From: Moniliella sp. 'wahieum'
Lineage: Eukaryota; Basidiomycota; Moniliellomycetes; Moniliellales; Moniliellaceae
DNA length: 64,000 bases
Direction of reading: 5' to 3'
Assembly (NCBI GenBank): GCA_003971905.1
Contig: RSEE01000017.1
Coordinates: 310,001 to 374,000, forward strand
The translations under genes and the position numbers were made by a program. Position 1 is the stretch's first letter; each line of letters starts with the position of its first letter. The notes under the pieces are model-generated. The model worked only from the letters and a program-made list of their open reading frames with translations. It ran no database searches and was not told the DNA's origin. Positions 31,534 to 41,229 of this stretch are shown here, piece after piece.

Positions 31534-33755
31534 GCTCTTTTGTCGGCGTACCGACGACCGCGCTGCGGGCTCGCATTGCACATTTCAACTCCGCGTTCCC
31601 CATGGGGATGCGGCCCATGTCACATGTCACATCCCCTGTCACAGCCCCTGCATGTCACAGCCCATGTCACAGCCCATGTCACAGCCCATTCACATGTGAT
31701 CGCACGTGTCACGTCGCACTCCTAGTAGTGGGTGCGTCCCCCCTCGCATCAAGAGGTCCAGTCGAGGATGATATTCAATGCCTCCTCTCCACACAGCTTC
31801 ATCCCCACGGGCATTCCTAGATCCCTTCTCTCCAGCGTTACTATCCACTTCATCTACCCAGACGCCCGTTTTCCATACCCTTGGCCTCACATCCTGCTAT
31901 GCAATACTATATGTCAACCACATTGTAGTTTTAAACCAATCTCATTCTTCAACGATCAACACAACAACGAAACGAAGACGAAAACAAAACGAAAACAAAG
32001 TCATTGGTCCAGGTCCCATGCGTCCACCATTTCCACCTCAGGGCAATACACCTCCTCCACCATGTCCCATGCATCCTGCATCTCCACCTCTGGGCAATGC
32101 ACCTCCACCACCACCGGCCCATGGCGACGCTTGCGCACGGTCACGCGAGGCTCGGCCGTGTTGACATCGAACCTGGCCCGAGGCACCGCTGGCGCCAGCA
32201 CCCGCTCCTCAGCCGCCTTTGGCTTCTTGCGCAGGATCGAAGGGCCTGGCTGGGCGTTGCGATCGTGCCCAACTTGGAAGTTCGGATGCTCGGATGGGAA
32301 TGATGGGCGCCAGCCAGTAGCGGGGGGGGTGTAGTTAGATGGCAGACCCGGGCTCGTGGTCAGAGGAGAGAGGCGGAAGGTGAACTGGAACTCGGTCAGA
32401 GGCGGGAGGGGCAGCATTTCGGTACTGGGTGAGCGGTTCGAGAAGGTAGGTGGTGGGAGGGAGACAAGAAGTTTTGCACCCATCCGAGGTTACTTATGCC
32501 CCCGCCCCCGCCGCCGTTGGGGCAATATGAGGCATTTTTGCCCCAACGGCGGGGAGCACACTGCCCTCAGGCCTCAGGCCGCGCCTCGGCTTCAGCACAC
32601 TGTGCTACCTCGACTGCTCCCATGCGGCGTGACGTGTACCTCGGAGCAGGCCGGGCAGCACACTGCCCTCAAGCCTCAGGCCGCTGCCTCGGCTTCAGCA
32701 CACTGTGCTACCTCGACTGCTGCCGTGCGGTGTGACATGTATCTCGGAGCAGGCCGGGTAGCACGCTGCCCTCAGGCCTCAGGCCCAACCCTCAGGCCTT
32801 AACCCAGCCCAGCGGTGGATAATGCCGGACGCAGATCGGAATTCCCACGGTGGCCAAACCGGCCCAGACCGACGGACCGTGCGCCGTCGCGGCTCCACTT
32901 GGGGAGGTAGGTTGTCTCCTCCGTTCTGCTTGGCCTTTGTTGATGAACGCCAGAGGTCCAACCAAAGGGTAGGCCGTTCCGTGAAGGACATGGGTACCTG
33001 GCTGAAATGGAAGGGTTAGATCAGTGGACAGGAGGAGAGGAGAAGGAGATGGAACATACCTTGACCGCAACATAAGAAGCGTGGGTTGGCCTTTGAAGAG
33101 CGCCCATGTTCTGGGACGAGCATGTATGCGCCCCAGTACCGACACAATGTCCATTGCCCCACCGTCAACCGAGACTGAATGGGCCGACTCATCCACTGGT
33201 TCCGGTCTCTTCTGGTGGTCGCCAGCACTGACGCGGCTCGCAATGGCTTGCCCCACTTCCGCCAATCATCCGTGTGCCCGCTGGTACTTCGATGAGCGCC
33301 AATGCCGCCAATGCCACGGTGGCCAAACCGGCCCAGACCGACGGATCATGCGCCGTCGCGGCTCCACTCTTGGGTAGGTACGCTTTCTCCTCCATTCTGC
33401 TTGGCCTTTGTTGATGAGCGCCAGAGGTCCAACCAAAGCGTAGGCCGTGCCGTGAAGGACATGGGTACCTGGCCGAAATGGAAGGGTTAGATCAGTGGAG
33501 AGGAGGAGAGGAGAGATGGAACATACCTTGACCGCAACATAAAGAGAATCGTCGGTTGGCCTTTGAAGAGCGCCCATGTGGCGTCCCGACGGCCACATGC
33601 TGGCGATGAGGGATGGAGATGGAATCCAAGAGCTAAGGAGAGCCAGAGCTATGGGCCTGGATGGGCTCCTGGGGTGGAGGCCAGTGGAAGCTCGTGGAAG
33701 GTCCGCAGCTCACTGCCCCGGTGCCCTGTGTGCATCGGGCCACGTCTCCAGCCGA
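31534..33755. repeat. Array unit 3
   Basis: 2,222 bp, the same length as unit 4 and indistinguishable from it over long stretches. A visible difference is GAGAAGGAGATGG near 33040, where unit 4 has GAGAAGAGAGATGG. The 160-codon minus ORF is intact. Confidence 0.93.
32001..32483 (-). CDS. Array ORF160, unidentified (unit 3 copy)
   Basis: Same 160-residue product as the unit 4 copy, with ATG at 32483. Two adjacent intact copies in an otherwise indel-ridden array suggest that the ancestral unit had this frame open. Confidence 0.5.
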   Translation of the reverse strand: MGAKLLVSLPPPTFSNRSPSTEMLPLPPLTEFQFTFRLSPLTTSPGLPSNYTPPATGWRPSFPSEHPNFQVGHDRNAQPGPSILRKKPKAAEERVLAPAVPRARFDVNTAEPRVTVRKRRHGPVVVEVHCPEVEMQDAWDMVEEVYCPEVEMVDAWDLDQ

Positions 33756-33835
33756 GCTCTTTTGTCGGCGTACCGACGACCGCGCTGCGGGCTCGCATTG
33801 CACATTTCAACTCCGCGTTCCCCATGGGGATGCGG

Positions 33836-33920
33836 CCCATGTCACATGTCACATCCCCTGTCACAGCCCCTGCATGTCACAGCCCATGTCACAGCCCATG
33901 TCACAGCCCATTCACATGTG
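33836..33920 (+). repeat. CATGTCACAGCC minisatellite in the unit (copy 4 shown)
   Basis: A 13-bp period, CCCATGTCACAGC, occurs in about five close variants, ending at TTCACATGTGATCGCACGTG. It is present in all six units (for example 27190-27290 and 31616-31695). Copy 1 has an extra period and copy 2 is shortened. On plus it reads as (MSQP)n in one frame, probably fortuitous. Confidence 0.9.
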
Positions 33921-34222
33921 ATCGCACGTGTCACGTCGCACTCCTAGTAGTGGGTGCGTCCCCCCTCGCATCAAGAGGTCCAGTCGAGGATGATATTCAA
34001 TGCCTCCTCTCCACACAGCTTCATCCCCACGGGCATTCCTAGATCCCTTCTCTCCAGCGTTACTATCCACTTCATCTACCCAGACGCCCGTTTTCCATAC
34101 CCTTGGCCTCACATCCTGCTATGCAATACTATATGTCAACCACATTGTAGTTTTAAACCAATCTCATTCTTCAACGATCAACACAACAACGAAACGAAGA
34201 CGAAAACAAAACGAAAACAAAG

Positions 34223-34705
34223 TCATTGGTCCAGGTCCCATGCGTCCACCATTTCCACCTCAGGGCAATACACCTCCTCCACCATGTCCCATGCATCCTG
34301 CATCTCCACCTCTGGGCAATGCACCTCCACCACCACCGGCCCATGGCGACGCTTGCGCACGGTCACGCGAGGCTCGGCCGTGTTGACATCGAACCTGGCC
34401 CGAGGCACCGCTGGCGCCAGCACCCGCTCCTCAGCCGCCTTTGGCTTCTTGCGCAGGATCGAAGGGCCTGGCTGGGCGTTGCGATCGTGCCCAACTTGGA
34501 AGTTCGGATGCTCGGATGGGAATGATGGGCGCCAGCCAGTAGCGGGGGGGGTGTAGTTAGATGGCAGACCCGGGCTCGTGGTCAGAGGAGAGAGGCGGAA
34601 GGTGAACTGGAACTCGGTCAGAGGCGGGAGGGGCAGCATTTCGGTACTGGGTGAGCGGTTCGAGAAGGTAGGTGGTGGGAGGGAGACAAGAAGTTTTGCA
34701 CCCAT
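34223..34705 (-). CDS. Array ORF160, unidentified (unit 4 copy)
   Basis: Intact ATG-to-stop frame of 160 codons, identical in layout to 32001-32483. The N-terminal half is Pro/Thr/Ser-rich (PPLTEFQFTFRLSPLTTSPG). The C-terminal half is charged: SILRKKPKAAEERVLAP, PRVTVRKRRHGPVVVEV, then a degenerate duplication EVHCPEVEMQDAWDMVE / EVYCPEVEMVDAWDLDQ. The duplicated CPEVEM-x-DAWD motif spans an 18-residue period. The hairpin lies 28-69 bp upstream of its ATG. Other units have the same frame broken by single-base losses. Coding is plausible but unproven; no family is recognised. Confidence 0.5.
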   Translation of the reverse strand: MGAKLLVSLPPPTFSNRSPSTEMLPLPPLTEFQFTFRLSPLTTSPGLPSNYTPPATGWRPSFPSEHPNFQVGHDRNAQPGPSILRKKPKAAEERVLAPAVPRARFDVNTAEPRVTVRKRRHGPVVVEVHCPEVEMQDAWDMVEEVYCPEVEMVDAWDLDQ

Positions 34706-34732
34706 CCGAGGTTACTTATGCCCCCGCCCCCG

Positions 34733-34774
34733 CCGCCGTTGGGGCAATATGAGGCATTTTTGCCCCAACGGCGG
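34733..34774. repeat. Perfect inverted repeat (hairpin) in the unit
   Basis: Arms CCGCCGTTGGGGCAA and TTGCCCCAACGGCGG (15 bp each) surround a 12-nt loop, TATGAGGCATTT. Present in all units (copies at about 28094, 30297, 32511, 36953, 39164); unit 5 has lost one C in an arm. It is placed where the promoter or 5'UTR of the minus ORF160 would be. Confidence 0.92.
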
Positions 34775-34777
34775 GGA

Positions 34778-35023
34778 GCACACTGCCCTCAGGCCTCAGG
34801 CCGCGCCTCGGCTTCAGCACACTGTGCTACCTCGACTGCTCCCATGCGGCGTGACGTGTACCTCGGAGCAGGCCGGGCAGCACACTGCCCTCAAGCCTCA
34901 GGCCGCTGCCTCGGCTTCAGCACACTGTGCTACCTCGACTGCTGCCGTGCGGTGTGACATGTATCTCGGAGCAGGCCGGGTAGCACGCTGCCCTCAGGCC
35001 TCAGGCCCAACCCTCAGGCCTTA
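34778..35023. repeat. 102-103 bp subrepeats in the unit
   Basis: Two full copies and a partial third, each beginning GCAC(A/G)CTGCCCTCA(G/A)GCCTCAGGCC and containing CTTCAGCACACTGTGCTACC and CTCGGAGCAGGCCGGG. In unit 3 they start at 32556, 32658 and 32761. They differ at about ten positions, so they are older than the unit amplification. Confidence 0.9.
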
Positions 35024-35068
35024 ACCCAGCCCAGCGGTGGATAATGCCGGACGCAGATCGGAATTCCC

Positions 35069-35335
35069 ACGGTGGCCAAACCGGCCCAGACCGACGGACC
35101 GTGCGCCGTCGCGGCTCCACTTGGGGAGGTAGGTTGTCTCCTCCGTTCTGCTTGGCCTTTGTTGATGAACGCCAGAGGTCCAACCAAAGGGTAGGCCGTT
35201 CCGTGAAGGACATGGGTACCTGGCTGAAATGGAAGGGTTAGATCAGTGGACAGGAGGAGAGGAGAAGAGAGATGGAACATACCTTGACCGCAACATAAGA
35301 AGCGTGGGTTGGCCTTTGAAGAGCGCCCATGTTCT
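35069..35335 (-). pseudogene. Duplicated segment 1 of the unit: spliced minus-strand gene fragment
   Basis: On the minus strand an exon reading PVDESAHSVS...DIVSVLG and ending ALFKGQPTLLMLRSR (35466-35283) runs into a textbook intron at 35282-35224. That intron is 59 nt: donor GTATGT, branch CTAAC 14-18 nt before CAG. The next exon is PGTHVLHGTAYPLVGPLAFI (35223-35160). The segment GCCACGGTGG to GAGCGCCCATG is repeated 470 bp away as segment 2. No homolog is recognised. Given frame breaks in other units I call it a gene fragment or pseudogene; it may also be an exon of a larger transcript. Confidence 0.45.
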
Positions 35336-35538
35336 GGGACGAGCATGTATGCGCCCCAGTACCGACACAATGTCCATTGCCCCACCGTCAACCGAGACTG
35401 AATGGGCCGACTCATCCACTGGTTCCGGTCTCTTCTGGTGGTCGCCAGCACTGACGCGGCTCGCAATGGCTTGCCCCACTTCCGCCAATCATCCGTGTGC
35501 CCGCTGGTACTTCGATGAGCGCCAATGCCGCCAATGCC

Positions 35539-35805
35539 ACGGTGGCCAAACCGGCCCAGACCGACGGATCATGCGCCGTCGCGGCTCCACTCTTGGGTAG
35601 GTACGCTTTCTCCTCCATTCTGCTTGGCCTTTGTTGATGAGCGCCAGAGGTCCAACCAAAGCGTAGGCCGTGCCGTGAAGGACAGGGTACCTGGCCGAAA
35701 TGGAAGGGTTAGATCAGTGGAGAGGAGGAGAGGAGAGATGGAACATACCTTGACCGCAACATAAAGAGAATCGTCGGTTGGCCTTTGAAGAGCGCCCATG
35801 TGGCG
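35539..35805 (-). pseudogene. Duplicated segment 2 of the unit
   Basis: A paralogue of segment 1 within the same unit, with about 10-15 percent differences. Minus strand: LFKGQPTILFMLRSR would end at the same GTATGT donor, but the acceptor CAG has become CGG (CATTTCGGCC). The nearest usable AG is 5 nt further on. Read upstream it gives GLATVALAALALIEVPAGTR, an Ala/Leu-rich stretch. Present in every complete unit. Confidence 0.45.
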
Positions 35806-35977
35806 TCCCGACGGCCACATGCTGGCGATGAGGGATGGAGATGGAATCCAAGAGCTAAGGAGAGCCAGAGCTATGGGCCTGGATGGGCTCCTGGGGTGGA
35901 GGCCAGTGGAAGCTCGTGGAAGGTCCGCAGCTCACTGCCCCGGTGCCCTGTGTGCATCGGGCCACGTCTCCAGCCGA

Positions 35978-38187
35978 GCTTTTTGTCGGCGTACCGACGA
36001 CCGCGCTGCGGGCTCGCATTGCACATTTCAACTCCGCGTTCCCCATGGGGATGCGGCCCATGTCACATGTCACATCCCCTGTCACAGCCCCTGCATGTCA
36101 CAGCCCATGTCACAGCCCATGTCACAGCCCATTCACATGTGATCGCACGTGTCACGTCGCACTCCTAGTAGTGGGTGCGTCCCCCCTCGCATCAAGAGGT
36201 CCAGTCGAGGATGATATTCAATGCCTCCTCTCCACACAGCTTCATCCCCACGGGCATTCCTAGATCCCTTCTCTCCAGCGTTACTATCCACTTCATCTAC
36301 CCAGACGCCCGTTTTCCATACCCTTGGCCTCACATCCTGCTATGCAATACATATGTCAACCACATTGTAGTTTTAAACCAATCTCATTCTTCAACGATCA
36401 ACACAACAACGAAACGAAGACGAAAACAAAACGAAAACAAAGTCATTGGTCCAGGTCCCATGCGTCCACCATTTCCACCTCAGGGCAATACACCTCCTCC
36501 ACCATGTCCCATGCATCCTGCATCTCCACCTCTGGGCAATGCACCTCCACCACCACCGGCCCATGGCGACGCTTGCGCACGGTCACGCGAGGCTCGGCCG
36601 TGTTGACATCGAACCTGGCCCGAGGCACGCTGGCGCCAGCACCCGCTCCTCAGCCGCCTTTGGCTTCTTGCGCAGGATCGAAGGGCCTGGCTGGGCGTTG
36701 CGATCGTGCCCAACTTGGAAGTTCGGATGCTCGGATGGGAATGATGGGCGCCAGCCAGTAGCGGGGGGGGTGTGTAGTTAGATGGCAGACCCGGGCTCGT
36801 GGTCAGAGGAGAGAGGCGGAAGGTGAACTGGAACTCGGTCAGAGGCGGGAGGGGCAGCATTTCGGTACTGGGTGAGCGGTTCGAGAGGTAGGTGGTGGGA
36901 GGGAGACAAGAAGTTTTGCACCCATCCGAGGTTACTTATGCCCCCGCCCCCGCCGCCGTTGGGGCAATATGAGGCATTTTTGCCCAACGGCGGGGAGCAC
37001 ACTGCCCTCAGGCCTCAGGCCGCGCCTCGGCTTCAGCACACTGTGCTACCTCGACTGCTCCCATGCGGCGTGACGTGTACCTCGGAGCAGGCCGGGCAGC
37101 ACACTGCCCTCAAGCCTCAGGCCGCTGCCTCGGCTTCAGCACACTGTGCTACCTCGACTGCTGCCGTGCGGTGTGACATGTATCTCGGAGCAGGCCGGGT
37201 AGCACGCTGCCCTCAGGCCTCAGGCCCAACCTCAGGCCTTAACCCAGCCCAGCGGTGGATAATGCCGGACGCAGATCGGAATTCCCACGGTGGCCAAACC
37301 GGCCCAGACCGACGGACCGTGCGCCGTCGCGGCTCCACTTGGGGAGGTAGGTTGTCTCCTCCGTTCTGCTTGGCCTTTGTTGATGAACGCCAGAGGTCCA
37401 ACCAAAGGGTAGGCCGTTCGTGAAGGACATGGGTACCTGGCTGAAATGGAAGGGTTAGATCAGTGGACAGGAGGAGAGGAGAAGAGAGATGGAACATACC
37501 TTGACCGCAACATAGAAGCGTGGGTTGGCCTTTGAAGAGCGCCCATGTTCTGGGACGAGCATGTATGCGCCCCAGTACCGAACAATGTCCATTGCCCCAC
37601 CGTCAACCGAGACTGAATGGGCCGACTCATCCACTGGTTCCGGTCTCTTCTGGTGGTCGCCAGCACTGACGCGGCTCGCAATGGCTTGCCCCACTTCCGC
37701 CAATCATCCGTGTGCCCGCTGGTACTTCGATGAGCGCCAATGCCGCCAATGCCACGGTGGCCAAACCGGCCCAGACCGACGGATCATGCGCCGTCGCGGC
37801 TCCACTCTTGGGTAGGTACGCTTCTCCTCCATTCTGCTTGGCCTTTGTTGATGAGCGCCAGAGGTCCAACCAAAGCGTAGGCCGTGCCGTGAAGGACATG
37901 GGTACCTGGCCGAAATGGAAGGGTTAGATCAGTGGAGAGGAGAGGAGAGATGGAACATACCTTGACCGCAACATAAAGAGAATCGTCGGTTGGCCTTTGA
38001 AGAGCGCCCATGTGGCGTCCCGACGGCCACATGCTGGCGATGAGGGATGGAGATGGAATCCAAGAGCTAAGGAGAGCCAGAGCTATGGGCCTGGATGGGC
38101 TCCTGGGGTGGAGGCCAGGAAGCTCGTGGAAGGTCCGCAGCTCACTGCCCCGGTGCCCTGTGTGCATCGGGCCACGTCTCCAGCCGA
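35978..38187. repeat. Array unit 5
   Basis: 2,210 bp. Single-base losses include GCTTTTTG at 35978, GGCACGCTGG near 36625, TTTTGCCCAACGG at 36981 (breaking the hairpin by one pair) and CAGGAAGCTCG near 38117. Confidence 0.92.
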
Positions 38188-39857
38188 GCTCTTTTGTCGG
38201 CGTACCGACGACCGCGCTGCGGGCTCGCATTGCACATTTCAACTCCGCGTTCCCCATGGGGATGCGGCCCATGTCACATGTCACATCCCCTGTCACAGCC
38301 CCTGCATGTCACAGCCCATGTCACAGCCCATGTCACAGCCCATTCACATGTGATCGCACGTGTCACGTCGCACTCCTAGTAGTGGGTGCGTCCCCCCTCG
38401 CATCAAGAGGTCCAGTCGAGGATGATATTCAATGCCTCCTCTCCACACAGCTTCATCCCCACGGGCATTCCTAGATCCCTTCTCTCCAGCGTTACTATCC
38501 ACTTCATCTACCCAGACGCCCGTTTTCCATACCCTTGGCCTCACATCCTGCTATGCAATACTATATGTCAACCACATTGTAGTTTTAAACCAATCTCATT
38601 CTTCAACGATCACACAACAACGAAACGAAGACGAAAACAAAACGAAAACAAAGTCATTGGTCCAGGTCCCATGCGTCCACCATTTCCACCTCAGGGCAAT
38701 ACACCTCCTCCACCATGTCCCATGCATCCTGCATCTCCACCTCTGGGCAATGCACCTCCACCACCACCGGCCCATGGCGACGCTTGCGCACGGTCACGCG
38801 AGGCTCGGCCGTGTTGACATCGAACCTGGCCCGAGGCACCGCTGGCGCCAGCACCCGCTCCTCAGCCGCCTTTGGCTTCTTGCGCAGATCGAAGGGCCTG
38901 GCTGGGCGTTGCGATCGTGCCCAACTTGGAAGTTCGGATGCTCGGATGGGAATGATGGGCGCCGCCAGACAGGCGGGGGGGTGTAGTTAGATGGCAGACC
39001 CGGGCTCGTGGTCAGAGGAGAGAGGCGGAAGGTGAACTGGAACTCGGTCAGAGGCGGGAGGGGCAGCATTTCGGTACTGGGTGAGCGGTTCGAGAAGGTA
39101 GTGGTGGGAGGGAGACAAGAAGTTTTGCACCCATCCGAGGTTACTTATGCCCCCGCCCCGCCGCCGTTGGGGCAATATGAGGCATTTTTGCCCCAACGGC
39201 GGGGAGCACACTGCCCTCAGGCCTCAGGCCGCGCCTCGGCTTCAGCACACTGTGCTACCTCGACTGCTCCCATGCGGCGTGACGTGTACCTCGGAGCAGG
39301 CCGGGCAGCACACTGCCCTCAAGCCTCAGGCCGCTGCCTCGGCTTCAGCACACTGTGCTACCTCGACTGCTGCCGTGCGGTGTGACATGTATCTCGGAGC
39401 AGGCCGGGTAGCACGCTGCCCTCAGGCCTCAGGCCAACCCTCAGGCCTTAACCCAGCCCAGCGGTGGATAATGCCGGACGCAGATCGGAATTCCCACGGT
39501 GGCCAAACCGGCCCAGACCGACGGACCGTGCGCCGTCGCGGCTCCACTTGGGGAGGTAGGTTGTCTCCTCCGTTCTGCTTGGCCTTTGTTGATGAACGCC
39601 AGAGGTCCAACCAAAGGGTAGGCCGTTCCGTGAAGGACATGGGTACCTGGCTGAAATGGAAGGGTTAGATCAGTGGACAGGAGGAGAGGAGAAGAGAGAT
39701 GGAACATACCTTGACCGCAACATAAGAAGCGTGGGTTGGCCTTGAAGAGCGCCCATGTTCTGGGACGAGCATGTATGCGCCCAGTACCGACACAATGTCC
39801 ATTGCCCCACCGTCAACCGAGACTGAATGGGCCGACTCATCCACTGGTTCCGGTCTC
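38188..39857. repeat. Array unit 6 (partial)
   Basis: About 1,670 bp, up to the point (GGTTCCGGTCTCT) where sequence turns into the diverged right flank. Contains GCCGCCAGACAGGCGGG near 38960 in place of CCAGCCAGTAGCGGG. Confidence 0.92.
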
Positions 39858-40320
39858 TGCTGGTGCTCGCCAGCATTGACGCTGCACGCAGTGGCACCTT
39901 GCCTCGTCCCCAACAGATCGTCCCGCACGAAGTGGTTCGTGCACCTCACCCCCTCTGCCATCCCTAAATGCGATCGACACTGGTGGGTCGGTCGGGTCCT
40001 GTCGTGCCGTTCGTCCCACACGGGTTCCCATCCCACGAAACGCCGGGGGCGGACCTCCCGCGGACATCCAACGCTGATGGCCGCAAGCCGGGCATTCTTT
40101 TTCAGGATCCGCTGGGGGACAATGCCTCCCCTTGATGATTGACAGCTTTTTTGCATGTGTGAGCTGCTCGCCACCATCCAAGTACCCTGATCCTCTCCCC
40201 GTTTTCTCGGATGAGGACAAGCTCCATTCTCCTCCGTTTCCGCTGCGATCGATCTTCTTCCGGTCTGCGCTTACAGATCAAACACGTTTTCTCGATCAGA
40301 CACATAGCCTGATCTAGCAC
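39858..40320 (-). CDS. Right flank: diverged single-copy relative of the unit's spliced gene; unidentified
   Basis: At 39858 the sequence stops matching the units closely, yet still aligns (GTGCTCGCCAGCATTGACGC against GTGGTCGCCAGCACTGACGC). Minus frames continue the unit exon: VRDDLLGTRQGATACSVNAG into EHQQRPEPVDESAHSVS. Upstream, another frame gives CPACGHQRWMSAGGPP, and 40320-40102 gives CLICKRRPEEDRSQRKRRR, so Cys-pair motifs are present. This may be the parental copy from which the units arose. No family identified; introns and frames are unresolved. Confidence 0.4.
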
Positions 40321-40364
40321 GTTACAATCGCCAACCAGAAAGGTTGTGGCCTACTGTGCAGTTC

Positions 40365-40805
40365 GACGTACCTTTTGGAAGCCTGGGTTGGGCATGTGGA
40401 CATGTGTCCCAGTAGTCCTTTTGGACTTGGGCCTTGTGGTACACATGAACGGTGGCTTGGTCTCTCGGGGCACTGGATGGGGCTTTCCATCCGCCGTTGC
40501 CCCTGACCCAGGAGAATCGGCGCGGGCAGATGGCGGCGGCCATGCAGAGTCCTGCGAAGAGCGTCCCGAGGCTTCCCATCCGCACCGGTCGCACATTCCA
40601 TCCCCAAGTCGTTTCGTGTGGTGGCGATGGTGGTGGGCAATGGCGCGAGTGTTGGGCATGACAGCAGAAGCGAGCCCAGTCTCCAGCGCGCTCTTTGTCG
40701 GCGTACCGACGACCGCAGCAACTTGTATTGCCGCTGCGGGGCTGCCATTGCACATTTCAAATCCATCCCCTCCGCTTTGGCCATGGGGATGTCCGAGGGA
40801 TCTAG
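40365..40805. repeat. Right array flank, homologous to the left flank
   Basis: Counterpart of 26765-27200 in direct orientation. It contains TTTGTCGGCGTACCGACGAC at about 40694 and TTGCACATTTCAA, the same entry point at which the left flank runs into unit 1. It then diverges (ATGGGGATGTCCGAGGGATC). Confidence 0.8.
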
Positions 40806-40876
40806 GGACGAGGAGCTGCTGTACACGTGGCAGGACTTGTAGTAGACACCGGCTTGGGCCGTCGTACTGTGTCTGA

Positions 40877-40970
40877 ATGTTAAAACGAGGACAAAGGCCT
40901 ACGGAGAGAAGAAGAGAGAGGGAGGAGGTGATAGATCTATTCCAGAGAGGAGCCCGTTAGGGGCAAACAT
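40877..40970 (+). repeat. Dispersed repeat R, copy 3
   Basis: GTTAAAACGAGGACAAAGGC, GAGAAGAAGAGAGAGGGAGG, TGATAGATCTATTCCAGAGA, and CCCGTTAGGGGCA. It sits 260 bp before the decayed gypsy element and could be its leader or LTR edge. Confidence 0.65.
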
Positions 40971-41229
40971 AGGGAGAGTCGGATAGAACAGCGCGATGCG
41001 TGATGCTGATCAGCTGCATGCATGGCGCTGACACTGAAGCCTCCGGAGCTTAGGGACGGGTAGAGGCAGGGAGGCCAAACACTGCCGAATTGCCTCAGGC
41101 GTATTTCTCCAACGCGTCGATGCAGGTAGAGCTGTGGATGACCTAATCAAGTGGGCGACCCGAGCCGAGTTGTATTTGGCGTCGCAACTGACATCCTCCC
41201 GGGCCGCAACCATTCCCGTACCTCGCCAT

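Larger units (their letters stand above)
33756..35977. repeat. Array unit 4
   Basis: 2,222 bp, used here as the reference unit for sub-feature positions. The 160-codon minus ORF is intact. It has GGACAGGGTACC near 35681 where the other copies have GGACATGGGTACC. Confidence 0.93.
27109..39857. repeat. Tandem array of a ~2.22-kb unit (5.75 copies)
   Basis: Head-to-tail repeats registered on GCTCTTTTGTCGGCGTACCG. Unit starts are 27109, 29327, 31534, 33756, 35978 and 38188, giving periods of 2218, 2207, 2222, 2222 and 2210 bp. The last copy is cut at about 39857. Copies differ mainly by isolated one-base losses in homopolymers, plus a few substitutions in copy 1. Each unit holds, in order: a short-period minisatellite, a minus-strand 160-codon ORF, a hairpin, 102-103 bp subrepeats, and a duplicated segment containing a minus-strand intron. 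It is not rDNA and matches nothing I recognise. Confidence 0.97.

Noticed and set aside
27109-39857. rDNA repeat or CRISPR array
   Set aside because: No rRNA-like conserved blocks were seen, units are 2.2 kb without unique spacers, and the context is eukaryotic.
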